The notes: generated by a model not told the origin, from the letters alone. 64,000 nucleotides of DNA from Runella zeae DSM 19591 (GCF_000423565.1 NZ_AUIF01000033.1:78679-142678); one strand, 5' to 3'. Positions 54,798-63,939 are shown, counted from the stretch's first letter. A program made the numbers and translations.

Positions 54798-57461
54798 CTA
54801 TTTTTTAAATGCTTTCACATGCTCAGTTACGCCTAGCATGGTGTCGATATAAATGTCCTTTTCATTTTCTTTGAGATAGCGAAGTAATGCACGATGCGCC
54901 TCCAACGATACATCTAAAGAGTGCTCTCCTCCTACTCCATGAAATAAAAACACCAGCAATTTTCCCTCATTTACAGCTTGTTTCACTAAATCAATCAACT
55001 GTTGGCCTGTTTGACCATTGATCATATAAGCATCAAAATCGTAGGGATTAATTTCCTCTATCTTTTGCATTCGAGCCCGTACTGCTCTCGCTCCTGCAAG
55101 GTCATTTTTTAGTTCATTCATAAATTCTACACCACCTACTTTGGTGTCGCCACAGGTAAAAGCAAAGGTCCGTTGTTGTTTCCCGTCTACCGATTCAAGC
55201 AGGGTATTCGTCAGTCGGATCTCGTCGGTGATGCGTTTGAGGGTATATTTACTGAGGTCATTTTCGGGATTTACCCAAGTTCGATTTGGCAAAGACGCAT
55301 CACAAGGGTGAAATAAGGTATGATTGCCTAATTCGTGGCCACGGTTCGCCGCTTTTTTCCAATCATTCATTCGGTTTTTAAATCCCGGAAAAGCCCCTGC
55401 AATATAAAAAGTCCCCTTTAGATTAAGCGAATCTAGTTGAGGAATGGCATAGTCGAGATGCACATTGAGGGCATCATCGTAGGTCAGCACAACCGCACAT
55501 TTTTTACCTTTCCAAGGTTTAGACTCGTTCAGATTTTCGGCATCTGTCCGAAAGGGTGAGGCTGGCAAACCCGCTGAATTATAAAAATTTACTCCTTCGG
55601 GATTGTCTTGCCAAGCATAACGTACGTACTTAGGGTACTTCACGGCTTGGGTCCAAAGCTCTATTTTATCTTTTCCAATGATTTTGGCGTTAGCCCACAC
55701 AAATTTTTTGTCATAATCAGCTATTGAAAACCACCTTAAAGGCTCGGCATCCTTTGCTACTATCCCACCCGACACATGGTCGAATGTGAGGGTAATTTTT
55801 TCATTTTCAATGGTTTGTGATTTCAAAACGGGTCCTGAGTATTCGATGTCTTTTTGGCCATAGGCCAAGTTGCTTGCGGCCAAGGCTAAGCGTTGGCCAA
55901 TATCTTTTTTGTTGAGTGGGTGAATGTCGTTCCATTCGCCCAAATCTATCGTAACTGTTACGGCGGTATTGGGTAAAGTAAGTGCCTTGTTTTGCGCTTC
56001 TCTCAGCCTTGCCCAACTGCTTTCGGTAGGAGTGTAATTAATGTCTTGAAAATTTGCCAATTGTACCACCAAAAAAGGATGAGTAGGACTTTGCCAAAGC
56101 GCTCTCCAGTCATTGATCAATGCAGGTAGCAAGGCATCATATGGCTCAGGGCGTCCAGCATTGGTTTCTCCTTGATACCAAACAAATCCTTTGATTTTCA
56201 GGGGTAAAATGGGAGCAATCATCGCATTGTAGAGCGCAGTGGGTTGATTTTGCTTCACCAAGCCCCCTCCTACTCCTGACCACCCTATGGGCTGATATAC
56301 TTCCCCCACTTTATATTGCCAAGTCCCTTTCAGGTCTATTTGTTCGTTGTTGGCCGTCATGAAATAGGGTTTATCAGGCACAAATCCCCCTTTGCCTGCT
56401 GTATTGGTGACCCTAATCACAAAGGTATTTTTTCCTTCTTTCAATACCTCCGCCGGGATTTCGTAGCGGCGAGGTGGGTATTGGTAGGTTATATTCCCTA
56501 TTTTTTTGCCATTAACATACATCTCATCGGCATCAACGATTCGACCCATGTATAATTTTACAGGTTTTCCTAACCAAGATTGAGGTACTTCAAACTCCCG
56601 ACGAAACCAAACGACTCCGTTTAAATCTTTGAGTCCTTGGTCTTCCCAATAGCCTGGAATATTAAAATTCCGCCATCCTTTTGGCTGATAATCAGCACTT
56701 TCCCAATGTTCAACCAATCCCGTATCTTGGACTTTTGGGCGATTAAGCATTGCCATCGGTCGGATGCTCGCAGCGTTTACGAAGCTTGTATCTTTGTTTT
56801 GAGATATGATTTTCTGAATATCTCCAAAATCCTTGTACCCACTTTCACTAATCCAAGCTTCTATGGGCGTTCCTCCTACCGAACTATTGATGATACCAAT
56901 GGGCACTTTGTATTTCTCATACAAATCACGGGCAAAATAGAAGGTCAAAGCCCCAAAACTCAACACATCTTTGGGATTGGCTTGTAGCCATTTTCCCGCA
57001 GGAAAATCATCCTTGGGACCATTTAGGTCGGTGAGTGTCTGCACAAAAAAATTGCGGATGCCAGGATAGTTTGCGTTGGCGATGTCTTCAACATATTTTT
57101 CTTTGACTCTTTCCATCGGCAATACCATATTGCTTTGCCCACTACAAAGCCACACATCCCCAAAAGCGATATTTTTGAGAATGATTTGATTTTTGCCTTT
57201 TAATACCATGTCAAACCCCACTCCCGCCGACTGTGCTGGTAGCTGAATCTCCCATTGACCATTAGGATTAGTGGTAGTTTTGAATGTCTTTTTATTAAAA
57301 CTCAATTCCACCTTTTCTTTGGGCGACGCCCAACCCCATATTTTCAGCGGCTGGTCACGCTGCAAAACCATATGATCCGAAATTAACTTTGGCAATCGGA
57401 TTTGGGACCTGACCGACAAAGAAAGCGCGAGGCAGGCAAAGAAAGTATAAAATGATTTCAT
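54798..57461 (-). CDS. Fusion of sialate O-acetylesterase-type and CE4 polysaccharide deacetylase domains
   Basis: 887 residues with signal peptide ending VRSQ. Domain 1 (about 20-640) is an SGNH-type sialate O-acetylesterase/acetylxylan esterase: VWLCSGQSNMVLPM (Ser110), INSSVGGTPIEAWIS, GFVWYQGETNAGR, NDIHPLNKKDIGQRLALA. A jelly-roll insertion like that of GH2 proteins (about 290-365, VWFRREFEVPQSWLGK, DADEMYVNGKKIG) interrupts it, as in known SASA proteins. Domain 2 (about 645-885) is a CE4 polysaccharide deacetylase: VVLTYDDAL (Asp660s), HELGNHTLFH (709-718) and a late FLFHGVGGEHS. The two deacetylases on one chain would remove acetyl groups from xylan or similar. Next to GH10 in the same operon. 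Confidence 0.88.
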   Translation of the reverse strand: MKSFYTFFACLALSLSVRSQIRLPKLISDHMVLQRDQPLKIWGWASPKEKVELSFNKKTFKTTTNPNGQWEIQLPAQSAGVGFDMVLKGKNQIILKNIAFGDVWLCSGQSNMVLPMERVKEKYVEDIANANYPGIRNFFVQTLTDLNGPKDDFPAGKWLQANPKDVLSFGALTFYFARDLYEKYKVPIGIINSSVGGTPIEAWISESGYKDFGDIQKIISQNKDTSFVNAASIRPMAMLNRPKVQDTGLVEHWESADYQPKGWRNFNIPGYWEDQGLKDLNGVVWFRREFEVPQSWLGKPVKLYMGRIVDADEMYVNGKKIGNITYQYPPRRYEIPAEVLKEGKNTFVIRVTNTAGKGGFVPDKPYFMTANNEQIDLKGTWQYKVGEVYQPIGWSGVGGGLVKQNQPTALYNAMIAPILPLKIKGFVWYQGETNAGRPEPYDALLPALINDWRALWQSPTHPFLVVQLANFQDINYTPTESSWARLREAQNKALTLPNTAVTVTIDLGEWNDIHPLNKKDIGQRLALAASNLAYGQKDIEYSGPVLKSQTIENEKITLTFDHVSGGIVAKDAEPLRWFSIADYDKKFVWANAKIIGKDKIELWTQAVKYPKYVRYAWQDNPEGVNFYNSAGLPASPFRTDAENLNESKPWKGKKCAVVLTYDDALNVHLDYAIPQLDSLNLKGTFYIAGAFPGFKNRMNDWKKAANRGHELGNHTLFHPCDASLPNRTWVNPENDLSKYTLKRITDEIRLTNTLLESVDGKQQRTFAFTCGDTKVGGVEFMNELKNDLAGARAVRARMQKIEEINPYDFDAYMINGQTGQQLIDLVKQAVNEGKLLVFLFHGVGGEHSLDVSLEAHRALLRYLKENEKDIYIDTMLGVTEHVKAFKK

Positions 57462-57474
57462 GAGTAATGGCTTC

Positions 57475-58611
57475 TTACTTTGATTTTTGGGGGACTTTCA
57501 ATACTGCATCAAAAGCAGGTTTTGGCTGTTTTTTTCGATCCCATAGCAGTGGGTAATTGGTGCGGTTAGGAATAGGATAATCGTTTTTCCACGACATATC
57601 ATCGTTAATTCCCCACATGGTTACGCGGTCGATTTTATCCCTTTTTCGGTAAAATATCTCAAAAAGTTGCGCATATCTATCTGCCAGCGCTTTTTGTATG
57701 TTATCTGGCAGTCCATTCGGATAAGGGTCTAGAAATGTCTTAAATTCTTCATTTTGAAACTGTTTTTCGCTCATACCTTGTCCAATGATTTGTCCTTCTT
57801 TGGTCAGTGGTAACACATCTACGTCTAATTCCGTAATCATTACTTTTACGCCCAAAGCCGCATAAGCTTCAATCGCCGCTTCAATATATTCGGTTTTGGG
57901 GTAGTTGAGTCCCCAATGACCCTGTATACCAATCCCGTCGATCTTGATTCCTTCTTTCTGAAGCATTTTCACCATCTTCACGATACCGTCTCTTTTGGAA
58001 GGTCGCCATGCATTAAAATCATTGTAATATAGCTCGGTATTAGGAGCGTACTGAGCGGCATATTTAAAGGCCAGTTTCACTAACTCCTCCCCGCTTCCGA
58101 TTCCTTTTACCCAAGTGGTAGGGCGGTAGTTGCCATCATCATCTATGACTTCATTGACCACATCCCAAGCATGTACTTTTCCGGCATACCTGCCAGCTAC
58201 CGTTTTGATGTGCTCATGCAAGCGCTCCGCGACCGCCTCTTTTGACTTAGGTTTTCCACTTTCATCCTGAAAAAACCAAGCCGGGGTTTGATTGTGCCAT
58301 ACCAAAGTATGACCTACGATAAACATGTTATTTTTTTGTCCAAAAGCCACATAGGCATCCGCAGGCTCAAACTTAAAAACACCCGGTTGGGGGTTGATAA
58401 GCCCAGCTTTCATAGAGTTTTCGAGGGTGATAGTATTAAACTGCTGCTCTACGATTAGCTGAGAAGCTTTGTCTTTTCCCGAAACAATGGCATCATTGAC
58501 TGCCACGCCCATTTTAAAAGCTCCTTTATAGGCTTCTTTGAGCGTAAACTGCGCCCAAGAAGTATTTAGATTAAAAAAAAGAAGTACAAAAAGTAACGAT
58601 TGTTTTTTCAT
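57475..58611 (-). CDS. GH10 endo-1,4-beta-xylanase
   Basis: Start at ATG 58611, giving signal peptide MKKQSLLFVLLFFNLNTSWAQ and 378 residues (an upstream ATG at 58632 adds seven residues without need). Full GH10 pattern: ITLENSMKAGLINPQPGVF, IVGHTLVWHNQTPAWFF, WDVVNEVIDDDG with acid/base Glu154, NDFNAWRPSKRDG, GIGIQGHWGL, VMITELDVDVLP with nucleophile Glu261, and TMWGINDDMSW. It cleaves internal beta-1,4-xylosidic bonds. It is the first gene of the leftward PUL and its promoter must lie in 58612-59047. Confidence 0.95.
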   Translation of the reverse strand: MKKQSLLFVLLFFNLNTSWAQFTLKEAYKGAFKMGVAVNDAIVSGKDKASQLIVEQQFNTITLENSMKAGLINPQPGVFKFEPADAYVAFGQKNNMFIVGHTLVWHNQTPAWFFQDESGKPKSKEAVAERLHEHIKTVAGRYAGKVHAWDVVNEVIDDDGNYRPTTWVKGIGSGEELVKLAFKYAAQYAPNTELYYNDFNAWRPSKRDGIVKMVKMLQKEGIKIDGIGIQGHWGLNYPKTEYIEAAIEAYAALGVKVMITELDVDVLPLTKEGQIIGQGMSEKQFQNEEFKTFLDPYPNGLPDNIQKALADRYAQLFEIFYRKRDKIDRVTMWGINDDMSWKNDYPIPNRTNYPLLWDRKKQPKPAFDAVLKVPQKSK

Positions 58612-59047
58612 AATTTTTAAAATAAAGACCATAGGTTTCTTACAAATAGTGAGTCTTTTGAGGCTCTCCCTTCATAAAGAGGGCGGGGTTGTGCAAATAC
58701 TTATCTGAATTTTAAAGCACTTCCATTTTCAAAAATGCGCATAAACTTTTACGAACAAACCGCCTTACTTCATAGCTTTGACATATCATGGTTCAAAAAC
58801 TGTTTAGCAGACCTAAATAGTTTTTGAAAGAAATTTACACCAACTTATAGCAGGTTTGGAATAATTAAGCCTTGAAAAAAACAACAACTTTAAAGTAGAA
58901 ACCAGTCGTGCTGGTCTATTTATTATCATTAATCACCCCTTTTTACTTAAAATCATTTCTAACAAACAGTACTTTATGACCAAAAAACATTTTTATTGTC
59001 TAACATATTGATTAACAAATAACTAACCTTTAATATTTCTGTACTAT
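58612..59047. promoter_or_regulatory. Divergent regulatory region between GH10 and ThuA genes
   Basis: 436 A+T-rich bases. It contains the strong inverted repeat at 58792-58828 and no ORF. Both the leftward PUL and the rightward ThuA-like gene must be driven from here. Confidence 0.5.
58792..58828. promoter_or_regulatory. 16-bp inverted repeat, candidate operator or hairpin
   Basis: TTCAAAAACT (58792-58801) with AGTTTTTGAA (58819-58828), one mismatch, then TTTAG with CTAAA, around the loop CAGAC. The long symmetric arms in a divergent promoter region suggest a regulator site or a hairpin in the leader of the GH10 transcript. Confidence 0.5.
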
Positions 59048-60025
59048 ATGAAAGCTAAGTACCGCTTATTATTTCTCCTCATTTTGGGGTTTTGTACTAC
59101 TTTAGAGCTGGTAGCTCAAAAAAACAAAGTCCTAAAAGCACTCATTATTGACGGTCAAAACAACCACGATCAATGGCCCAAAATCACCTACATGATGAAG
59201 CATTATCTGGAAGAAACTGGGAAATTTACGGTGGATGTGCAGCGTACTTATTATACTTGGAATGGTGGTGATTTGGTCGAAAAATTCCCAATCGATGGCG
59301 TTCCCAAAACGGTAGCTCTTCCCAAACCTCGTATGGATTCAGCCTTTCATCCTGATTTCCATAAATACGATGTCGTCATTTGTAATTTTGGTTGGAACGC
59401 CGCTCCCTGGTCGGATGGGACGCAAGCGGATTTTGAAAAATATATTCAAAACGGCGGGGGGCTTGTGGTAGTACATGCCGCCAACAACTCTTTTCCTCTA
59501 TGGCCTGCTTACAATCGGATGATTGGACTTGGTGGCTGGGGCAACCGTACCGAAAAAGACGGCCCGTATGTGTACTATGACGAAACCGGCAAACTCATCA
59601 AGGATACCAAACCCGGCAATGCCGGCTCACATGGCGCACAAAAAGAGTTTTTGATTACGATTCGGGACTCAAAACACCCGATTACCAAAGGAATGCCTCT
59701 CAAATGGATGCATACCAAAGACGAAATGTATGACCGTCTGCGTGGTCCGGCCGAAAACATGGAGGTACTCGCAACGGCTTTTTCACCCAAAGACAACAAC
59801 GGCACAGACCGCCACGAGCCTATGCTCATGACTATCAAACAGGGTAAAGGGCGTATTTTTCATACACCACTAGGTCACGTCGATTATTCCGTAGAATGTG
59901 TAGGTTTTATCACTTGTCTCCAACGCGGCGCTCAGTGGGCAGCTACTGGCAAGGTAGATATTCCGATTCCTAAAGATTTTCCTACCGAAAGTGCCACAAG
60001 TCAACGTAAATTTTCCAAAAACTAG
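59048..60025 (+). CDS. ThuA-like domain protein, secreted
   Basis: 325 residues with signal peptide (MKAKYRLLFLLILGFCTTLELVAQ). The ThuA (trehalose utilisation) fold is visible: ALIIDGQNNHDQWP, YDVVICNFGWNAAPWSDGT, FEKYIQNGGGLVVVHAANNSFP near 125, FLITIRDSKHPITKGMPLKW, and GKGRIFHTPLGHVDYSV near 270. This class I glutaminase-like fold lacks an obvious nucleophile Cys here. Members occur often in PULs of this phylum, linked to uncertain sugar-processing roles. It is divergent from the xylanase operon and convergent with the dehydrogenase gene. Confidence 0.85.
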   Translation: MKAKYRLLFLLILGFCTTLELVAQKNKVLKALIIDGQNNHDQWPKITYMMKHYLEETGKFTVDVQRTYYTWNGGDLVEKFPIDGVPKTVALPKPRMDSAFHPDFHKYDVVICNFGWNAAPWSDGTQADFEKYIQNGGGLVVVHAANNSFPLWPAYNRMIGLGGWGNRTEKDGPYVYYDETGKLIKDTKPGNAGSHGAQKEFLITIRDSKHPITKGMPLKWMHTKDEMYDRLRGPAENMEVLATAFSPKDNNGTDRHEPMLMTIKQGKGRIFHTPLGHVDYSVECVGFITCLQRGAQWAATGKVDIPIPKDFPTESATSQRKFSKN

Positions 60026-60030
60026 CCATG

Positions 60031-60067
60031 TTTATCTCCCCTTTTTTGGTTAAAAAGGGGAGATAAA
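60031..60067. terminator. Bidirectional terminator between convergent genes
   Basis: TTTATCTCCCCTTTTT (60031-60046) pairs perfectly with AAAAAGGGGAGATAAA (60052-60067) around a five-base loop, 5 bases after the ThuA stop and 10 bases from the dehydrogenase stop. T-runs on both strands suit both transcripts. Confidence 0.8.
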
Positions 60068-60077
60068 AACCAATCTA

Positions 60078-61823
60078 TCAATTAGATACTCCTACTACTT
60101 CATATACTTTACCGTCGGCTTTGGTAAAAATAAAAAGCTCCCCTTTGGGCCCTTCTCCCAGCCGTAAGTCTGGTTTGATTTTAGGATGAAGGTCTAAAAA
60201 AGTTTTCTCTTCGCCTTCTATTTTCAGCAAAACTTCTTGGATATTGGCTTGTTTTCCAAGTTTTAATTGAGCTGTTTCAACGGCAAATACTCGTCCATTG
60301 TTGATATCCCCAAAAATATACTTGCCCTTTAGCGCCGGTACAGCGGTGCCATTGTACACTACCCCACCCGAAATAGCCTTTCCTTCATCGTGATCGTACT
60401 GAACCACAGGATAGGTGTATTTGTTGCGAGGCTCGTCAGCAGGCAAGGCATAAACCCGATCCATTTTGCCCCGATGATTGATGACAAAAGTCCCCTCTCG
60501 TTCAGGCCATCCATAATCAGCCCCTGCCTTTGCAATATTCAGCTCCTCTATGTTGGTTTGTCCAATATCAACCACAATCAACCTACCATCAGTAGTCCAA
60601 GTATATCGATTGGGGTTTCGAAAACCTCGTATGTATACTTCACCCAATGTCTTTTCATTTTTGTCATTAGCAAAAGGATTGTTTTTGGGGATGCCATATT
60701 TGCCATTTTTACTATTGCGCCCCATAGGGTCAATCCGCAACACTGATGACCAAGGGCGGGTATTGTCGGCACAAATAAAAGCAAAACCATTTTCGGAGGC
60801 TCCGCCGTCTCCTATTCCTACATATAGAAGACCATAGTCACTACTGCCTTTGCGAGCAGTGGGGTTAAAAGCTATTTCTTGCATTCCATGAATCGGCGAC
60901 ACCATATTGATACGGAATATTTCACGGCTTTTTCCCGAAAATGAACTAGCAGTTGGATTATCTATTTTCCACTCAGTGATTACCCACTGAAGCGTCACTT
61001 TAATAGAATCTGCATACCCAAAATCCGCTTTGGCGAAGTTAGGTTTTTCGGTATGAGTCGTATAAAACAACCCATTTTTATAAAATTCGGGATGAAAGGC
61101 AAAACTTCCGAAACCCGTGGCTAATCCGGGGATTGGAATAAAATTGGGACGTTCTTTGGCCATATCTAAGTAAACCTGCCATTGATTATCGACCAACTCG
61201 TACAATATTCCCCGCAAATCCACTATGAATGTTCTTTCCTGAGCACCACCCCGCAAAACATCCATTTTTGTAATCCTCGCCAAAGGCCCCTTACTTGCGG
61301 TAAAAGGTGCCGTAGCAAAATGCTTAAGTTCAAGTTTCCAGCTAGCCGGCTGAATCTTAGCCTCAACCGGATTTAAGACCACTACGCCTTTGTACGAATC
61401 TTTGGTATTTTCTTTTTGCTGATTGGTGTGAATAAAAGCCAAAATTGCCTCTATTTCCTCTTGTTTAAGATGAGTAAAAGTAGGCATCATTTGTTTGTAT
61501 TCCTCAAAAAGAGCTGCCGCTCTAGCATCCCCCGCCGAAATCATCTCTGGGGCATTTGCAATAAACTTTGTGAGCCATTCGGATGGCAAGTCTGTCGTGG
61601 CTTTTTCTAGGCTGGGTCCAATTCCTTTTTGGATGAAATTATGACAAGCCGTGCAGTTACTTAAGAATAATTGTTTTCCTTTTTCGACTACTTTAGCGTC
61701 GCTCGAATACCCTTCTTTTTTTGAAGAAGTACTATTGGTTTGAGCGCAGATGCTTATTGTACCACAAAAGAAAAGAAAAAAGAACGCGTATTTGTACCAA
61801 TTTTTACTATAACTGAGAAACAT
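60078..61823 (-). CDS. Cytochrome c / PQQ-type sugar dehydrogenase fusion, exported
   Basis: 581 residues. N-terminal signal segment (KYAFFFLFFCGTISICAQ), then a monohaem cytochrome c domain with CTACH at 57-61 and an axial Met in MMPTF near 113. From about 175 a six-bladed beta-propeller of the glucose/sorbosone dehydrogenase type (GFGSFAFHPEFYKNG, IGDGGASENGFAF, RNPNRYTWTTDGRLIVVDIGQTNIEELN, YDHDEGKAISGGVVYNG). Family knowledge: oxidation of an aldose or aldehyde with PQQ, electrons passed to the attached haem. The sugar is unknown; a neighbouring ThuA protein and PUL enzymes suggest a plant-derived aldose. It is convergent with ThuA. Confidence 0.85.
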   Translation of the reverse strand: MFLSYSKNWYKYAFFFLFFCGTISICAQTNSTSSKKEGYSSDAKVVEKGKQLFLSNCTACHNFIQKGIGPSLEKATTDLPSEWLTKFIANAPEMISAGDARAAALFEEYKQMMPTFTHLKQEEIEAILAFIHTNQQKENTKDSYKGVVVLNPVEAKIQPASWKLELKHFATAPFTASKGPLARITKMDVLRGGAQERTFIVDLRGILYELVDNQWQVYLDMAKERPNFIPIPGLATGFGSFAFHPEFYKNGLFYTTHTEKPNFAKADFGYADSIKVTLQWVITEWKIDNPTASSFSGKSREIFRINMVSPIHGMQEIAFNPTARKGSSDYGLLYVGIGDGGASENGFAFICADNTRPWSSVLRIDPMGRNSKNGKYGIPKNNPFANDKNEKTLGEVYIRGFRNPNRYTWTTDGRLIVVDIGQTNIEELNIAKAGADYGWPEREGTFVINHRGKMDRVYALPADEPRNKYTYPVVQYDHDEGKAISGGVVYNGTAVPALKGKYIFGDINNGRVFAVETAQLKLGKQANIQEVLLKIEGEEKTFLDLHPKIKPDLRLGEGPKGELFIFTKADGKVYEVVGVSN

Positions 61824-62063
61824 TTGAAAAGGAGGTTATGGAAGATGTAGATTTTAAAGATAAAGCAAGTTTTCTTTTTAAGTTACCCTTATCTCATAAA
61901 AACGCGGATTTGGGTTGTTTTTTGGGTTAAACGAAATGTTTGAGTTGGATATATCACAACCTGAATCTCTCTATGCTACTTCTCAAAAAGACTTTTAAAA
62001 TTTTATCCTTTTAGATAAATACATATCTTTTATTTTCTTTTTTGATAAAATTTTATCTTTTTT
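61824..62063. promoter_or_regulatory. parA leader region with repeated ATAAAATTTTATC elements
   Basis: 240 bases upstream of parA. Near its right end the sequence AAAATTTTATC occurs at 61997-62007 and again as part of the 14-bp perfect palindrome GATAAAATTTTATC (62044-62057), with further half-like units between (AGATAAAT, ATATCTTTTATTTTC). Together with the inverted repeat over the parA start, these are candidates for ParA/ParB binding (autoregulation or a centromere-like site). Confidence 0.5.
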
Positions 62064-62081
62064 GTGAATCAAAAGATTCAC
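62064..62081. repeat. Inverted repeat over the parA GTG start (GTGAATC/GATTCAC)
   Basis: GTGAATC and GATTCAC are perfect arms separated by AAAA. It covers the GTG start, so binding here could repress parA translation or transcription. Confidence 0.5.
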
Positions 62082-63029
62082 AATATGCTCACTCAAGATT
62101 TGGTTTTTAGGTTTTTGCAAATGAAACCTGCCCTCAATCATTCTCAGATTGAGAAAGAAGCTGGACTCCCTTCCAAAACACTCTACAAAGCCCAAGGAGG
62201 CATCATCAATTTGAATGAAAAGCACCTTGCTAAACTCTTGCCCGTGTTGAGAGATTATGGCTTTTCGGAGGAACTATTCAGTAAAGCGAGGGTTATTTCG
62301 ATTGTGAATCACAAAGGAGGTGTGGGAAAAACAACTTCTACTATCAATCTTGGAAAAGCACTTAATTTGTTAGGACATCGTGTTTTGATGATTGATATGG
62401 ATTCTCAAGGAAATCTGTCTCAGTGTTTTGGAGTTCACCAACCTGAGCAACAGGTCATAGATGCCTTACTCGACAAGCGCCCCCTACCGGTGGTAGAGAT
62501 CGAACCGAAGCTTTACCTCTCCCCTTCTGATATTCAAATGGCGTATCGTGAGCTGGAATTGATTAATTCTATCGGCAGTGAAAAGAGATTGTTCAATAAA
62601 ATTTCTCAATTTCTAGACCAGTACGATTTTATTTTGATTGATTGCCCGCCCGCACTCAATGTACTGACGACCTGCTCTTTGGTAGCCTCTCACGAATGCC
62701 TGATTCCCATTCAGCCCGAAGCTTCGGCCTATCATGGGGTAGAAAATTTGTTTAATCGGATTCTTGAAATAAGGGAGCATTTGAATTATTCACTGAGGGT
62801 TCGGGGAATTTTCTTTACAATGGTTCACAAAAATCAAAGTGTTCACAAAAACATGATGGAACATATCCGGGACGTATACGGGCACTTTCCTATTTTTAAT
62901 ACTCAAATTGAATCTTCTACCGTCATCAAGCAATCACAGGTAGCCAAAAAAGATTTGTTTGATTATTCACCCAAGTCTACTTCTGCCAATCAATATTTAG
63001 AGTTAGCCCAAGAACTTGTTGTCGTTTAA
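62064..63029 (+). CDS. parA: ParA-family plasmid partition ATPase
   Basis: 321 residues from GTG 62064 (the ATG at 62085, MLTQDLVFRF, is an alternative). An N-terminal helix-turn-helix-like part (about 10-50, LNHSQIEKEAGLPSKTL) precedes the ATPase: deviant Walker A KGGVGKT at 84-90, VLMIDMDSQGNLSQCFG, IDCPPALNVLTTCSL, IPIQPEASAYHGVENL. This arrangement (N-terminal DNA-binding plus ATPase) is typical of plasmid ParA/SopA proteins that also autoregulate. ParB follows 14 bases later. It moves plasmid copies apart by binding nucleoid DNA. The window is therefore probably on a plasmid. Confidence 0.9.
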   Translation: MNQKIHNMLTQDLVFRFLQMKPALNHSQIEKEAGLPSKTLYKAQGGIINLNEKHLAKLLPVLRDYGFSEELFSKARVISIVNHKGGVGKTTSTINLGKALNLLGHRVLMIDMDSQGNLSQCFGVHQPEQQVIDALLDKRPLPVVEIEPKLYLSPSDIQMAYRELELINSIGSEKRLFNKISQFLDQYDFILIDCPPALNVLTTCSLVASHECLIPIQPEASAYHGVENLFNRILEIREHLNYSLRVRGIFFTMVHKNQSVHKNMMEHIRDVYGHFPIFNTQIESSTVIKQSQVAKKDLFDYSPKSTSANQYLELAQELVVV

Positions 63030-63043
63030 ATTTAGATAGAATT

Positions 63044-63883
63044 ATGGCCAAAGATTTTATGTCAGGAATTAAGAAAACAACAACTCAGTTGCCTAAGTCT
63101 GCTTTTTCAGAAATTGAAAAGATTAAGAAACAGATTGTTGTTTTGGAAGAGTTGCGTCAATTCATCACCCCGCTTACGGCTGAAGAATTGAAACTTTTGG
63201 AGGCAAATATCTTGGCTCATGGCTGTAAAGACCCGCTTACTTTGTGGGAAACCACTCGGCAAGAAGCTAAGATGGATGATACCGATGAGCCAGTGTATGT
63301 CTTGATTGACGGTCATAATCGCTACAAAATTTGCGAGAAATACAATATCGATTACAAAATCGCGATTTTGACTTTTGCCGATTTGGAGAAAGTGAAGGAT
63401 TATATGATTGATTTTCAATTGGGGCGGCGCAATCTAACACCTGAGCAAATGTCTTTTTTTAGAGGGCTTAGGTATAACCGTGAGAAAAGTGGAAAAGGTA
63501 AATATGACCGCGAATCGAGTGGGGGAGATTTATCAAAACAATTGGCAGATGAGTTTAAGGTAAGTCAACGAACCATCAAAAACGACGCTAACTTTGCGGC
63601 GGGTTTATCTAAACTTGTTCCAGAATTACAGCAGAGAGTTTTGGCAGGCGATAGCCCATTAAGCAAAACAGCAATACAGAACCTTGCTAAAAGAGAAGAT
63701 ATAAAAGAAGGAGAGGTTGAAACGATTGAAGATATTTCTAGTTCATCTCCTCATGAAGGCAGTAAAGAAGACGAGATAACCCAAAGAAAAAAAGAAATTT
63801 CTAAGCTTGTTTTAAACATGACTAGTAGAAGTGATTACAATCAATTAGTGCAAAAGGTAAAAGAATTAAAAAAATTTTTGTAA
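63044..63883 (+). CDS. parB: ParB-like partition protein
   Basis: 279 residues. The ParB/Sulfiredoxin-like N-terminal domain is about 40-140: ITPLTAEELKLLEANILAHG, then VYVLIDGHNRYKICEKYNI (DGHNR at 89-93, the position of the GxRR-like motif), IDFQLGRRNLTPEQMSFFRG. A helix-turn-helix region follows (about 160-225, KQLADEFKVSQRTIKNDANFAAGL, LSKTAIQNLAK), then a C-terminal coiled coil (EEEIT-like KEISKLVLNMTSR). It would bind a centromere site and interact with ParA. Length and order fit plasmid ParB proteins of this phylum. An 18-bp hairpin follows. Confidence 0.88.
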   Translation: MAKDFMSGIKKTTTQLPKSAFSEIEKIKKQIVVLEELRQFITPLTAEELKLLEANILAHGCKDPLTLWETTRQEAKMDDTDEPVYVLIDGHNRYKICEKYNIDYKIAILTFADLEKVKDYMIDFQLGRRNLTPEQMSFFRGLRYNREKSGKGKYDRESSGGDLSKQLADEFKVSQRTIKNDANFAAGLSKLVPELQQRVLAGDSPLSKTAIQNLAKREDIKEGEVETIEDISSSSPHEGSKEDEITQRKKEISKLVLNMTSRSDYNQLVQKVKELKKFL

Positions 63884-63885
63884 TC

Positions 63886-63900
63886 ATCTGAAAATCAGAT
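63886..63900. repeat. Short inverted repeat after parB
   Basis: ATCTGA and TCAGAT around AAA, adjacent to the larger hairpin at 63901. It could be part of the termination structure or a protein-binding site. Confidence 0.4.
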
Positions 63901-63939
63901 AATAAGTCATAAGTGCAAGTTTTGCACTTATGACTTATT
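63901..63939. terminator. 18-bp perfect hairpin between parB and the last gene
   Basis: AATAAGTCATAAGTGCAA (63901-63918) pairs perfectly with 63922-63939 around GTT. It separates convergent genes: parB (stop 63883) and a leftward gene with stop at 63945. T-rich on the right. A bidirectional terminator is likely; the length also fits an origin- or site-related structure. Confidence 0.65.
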
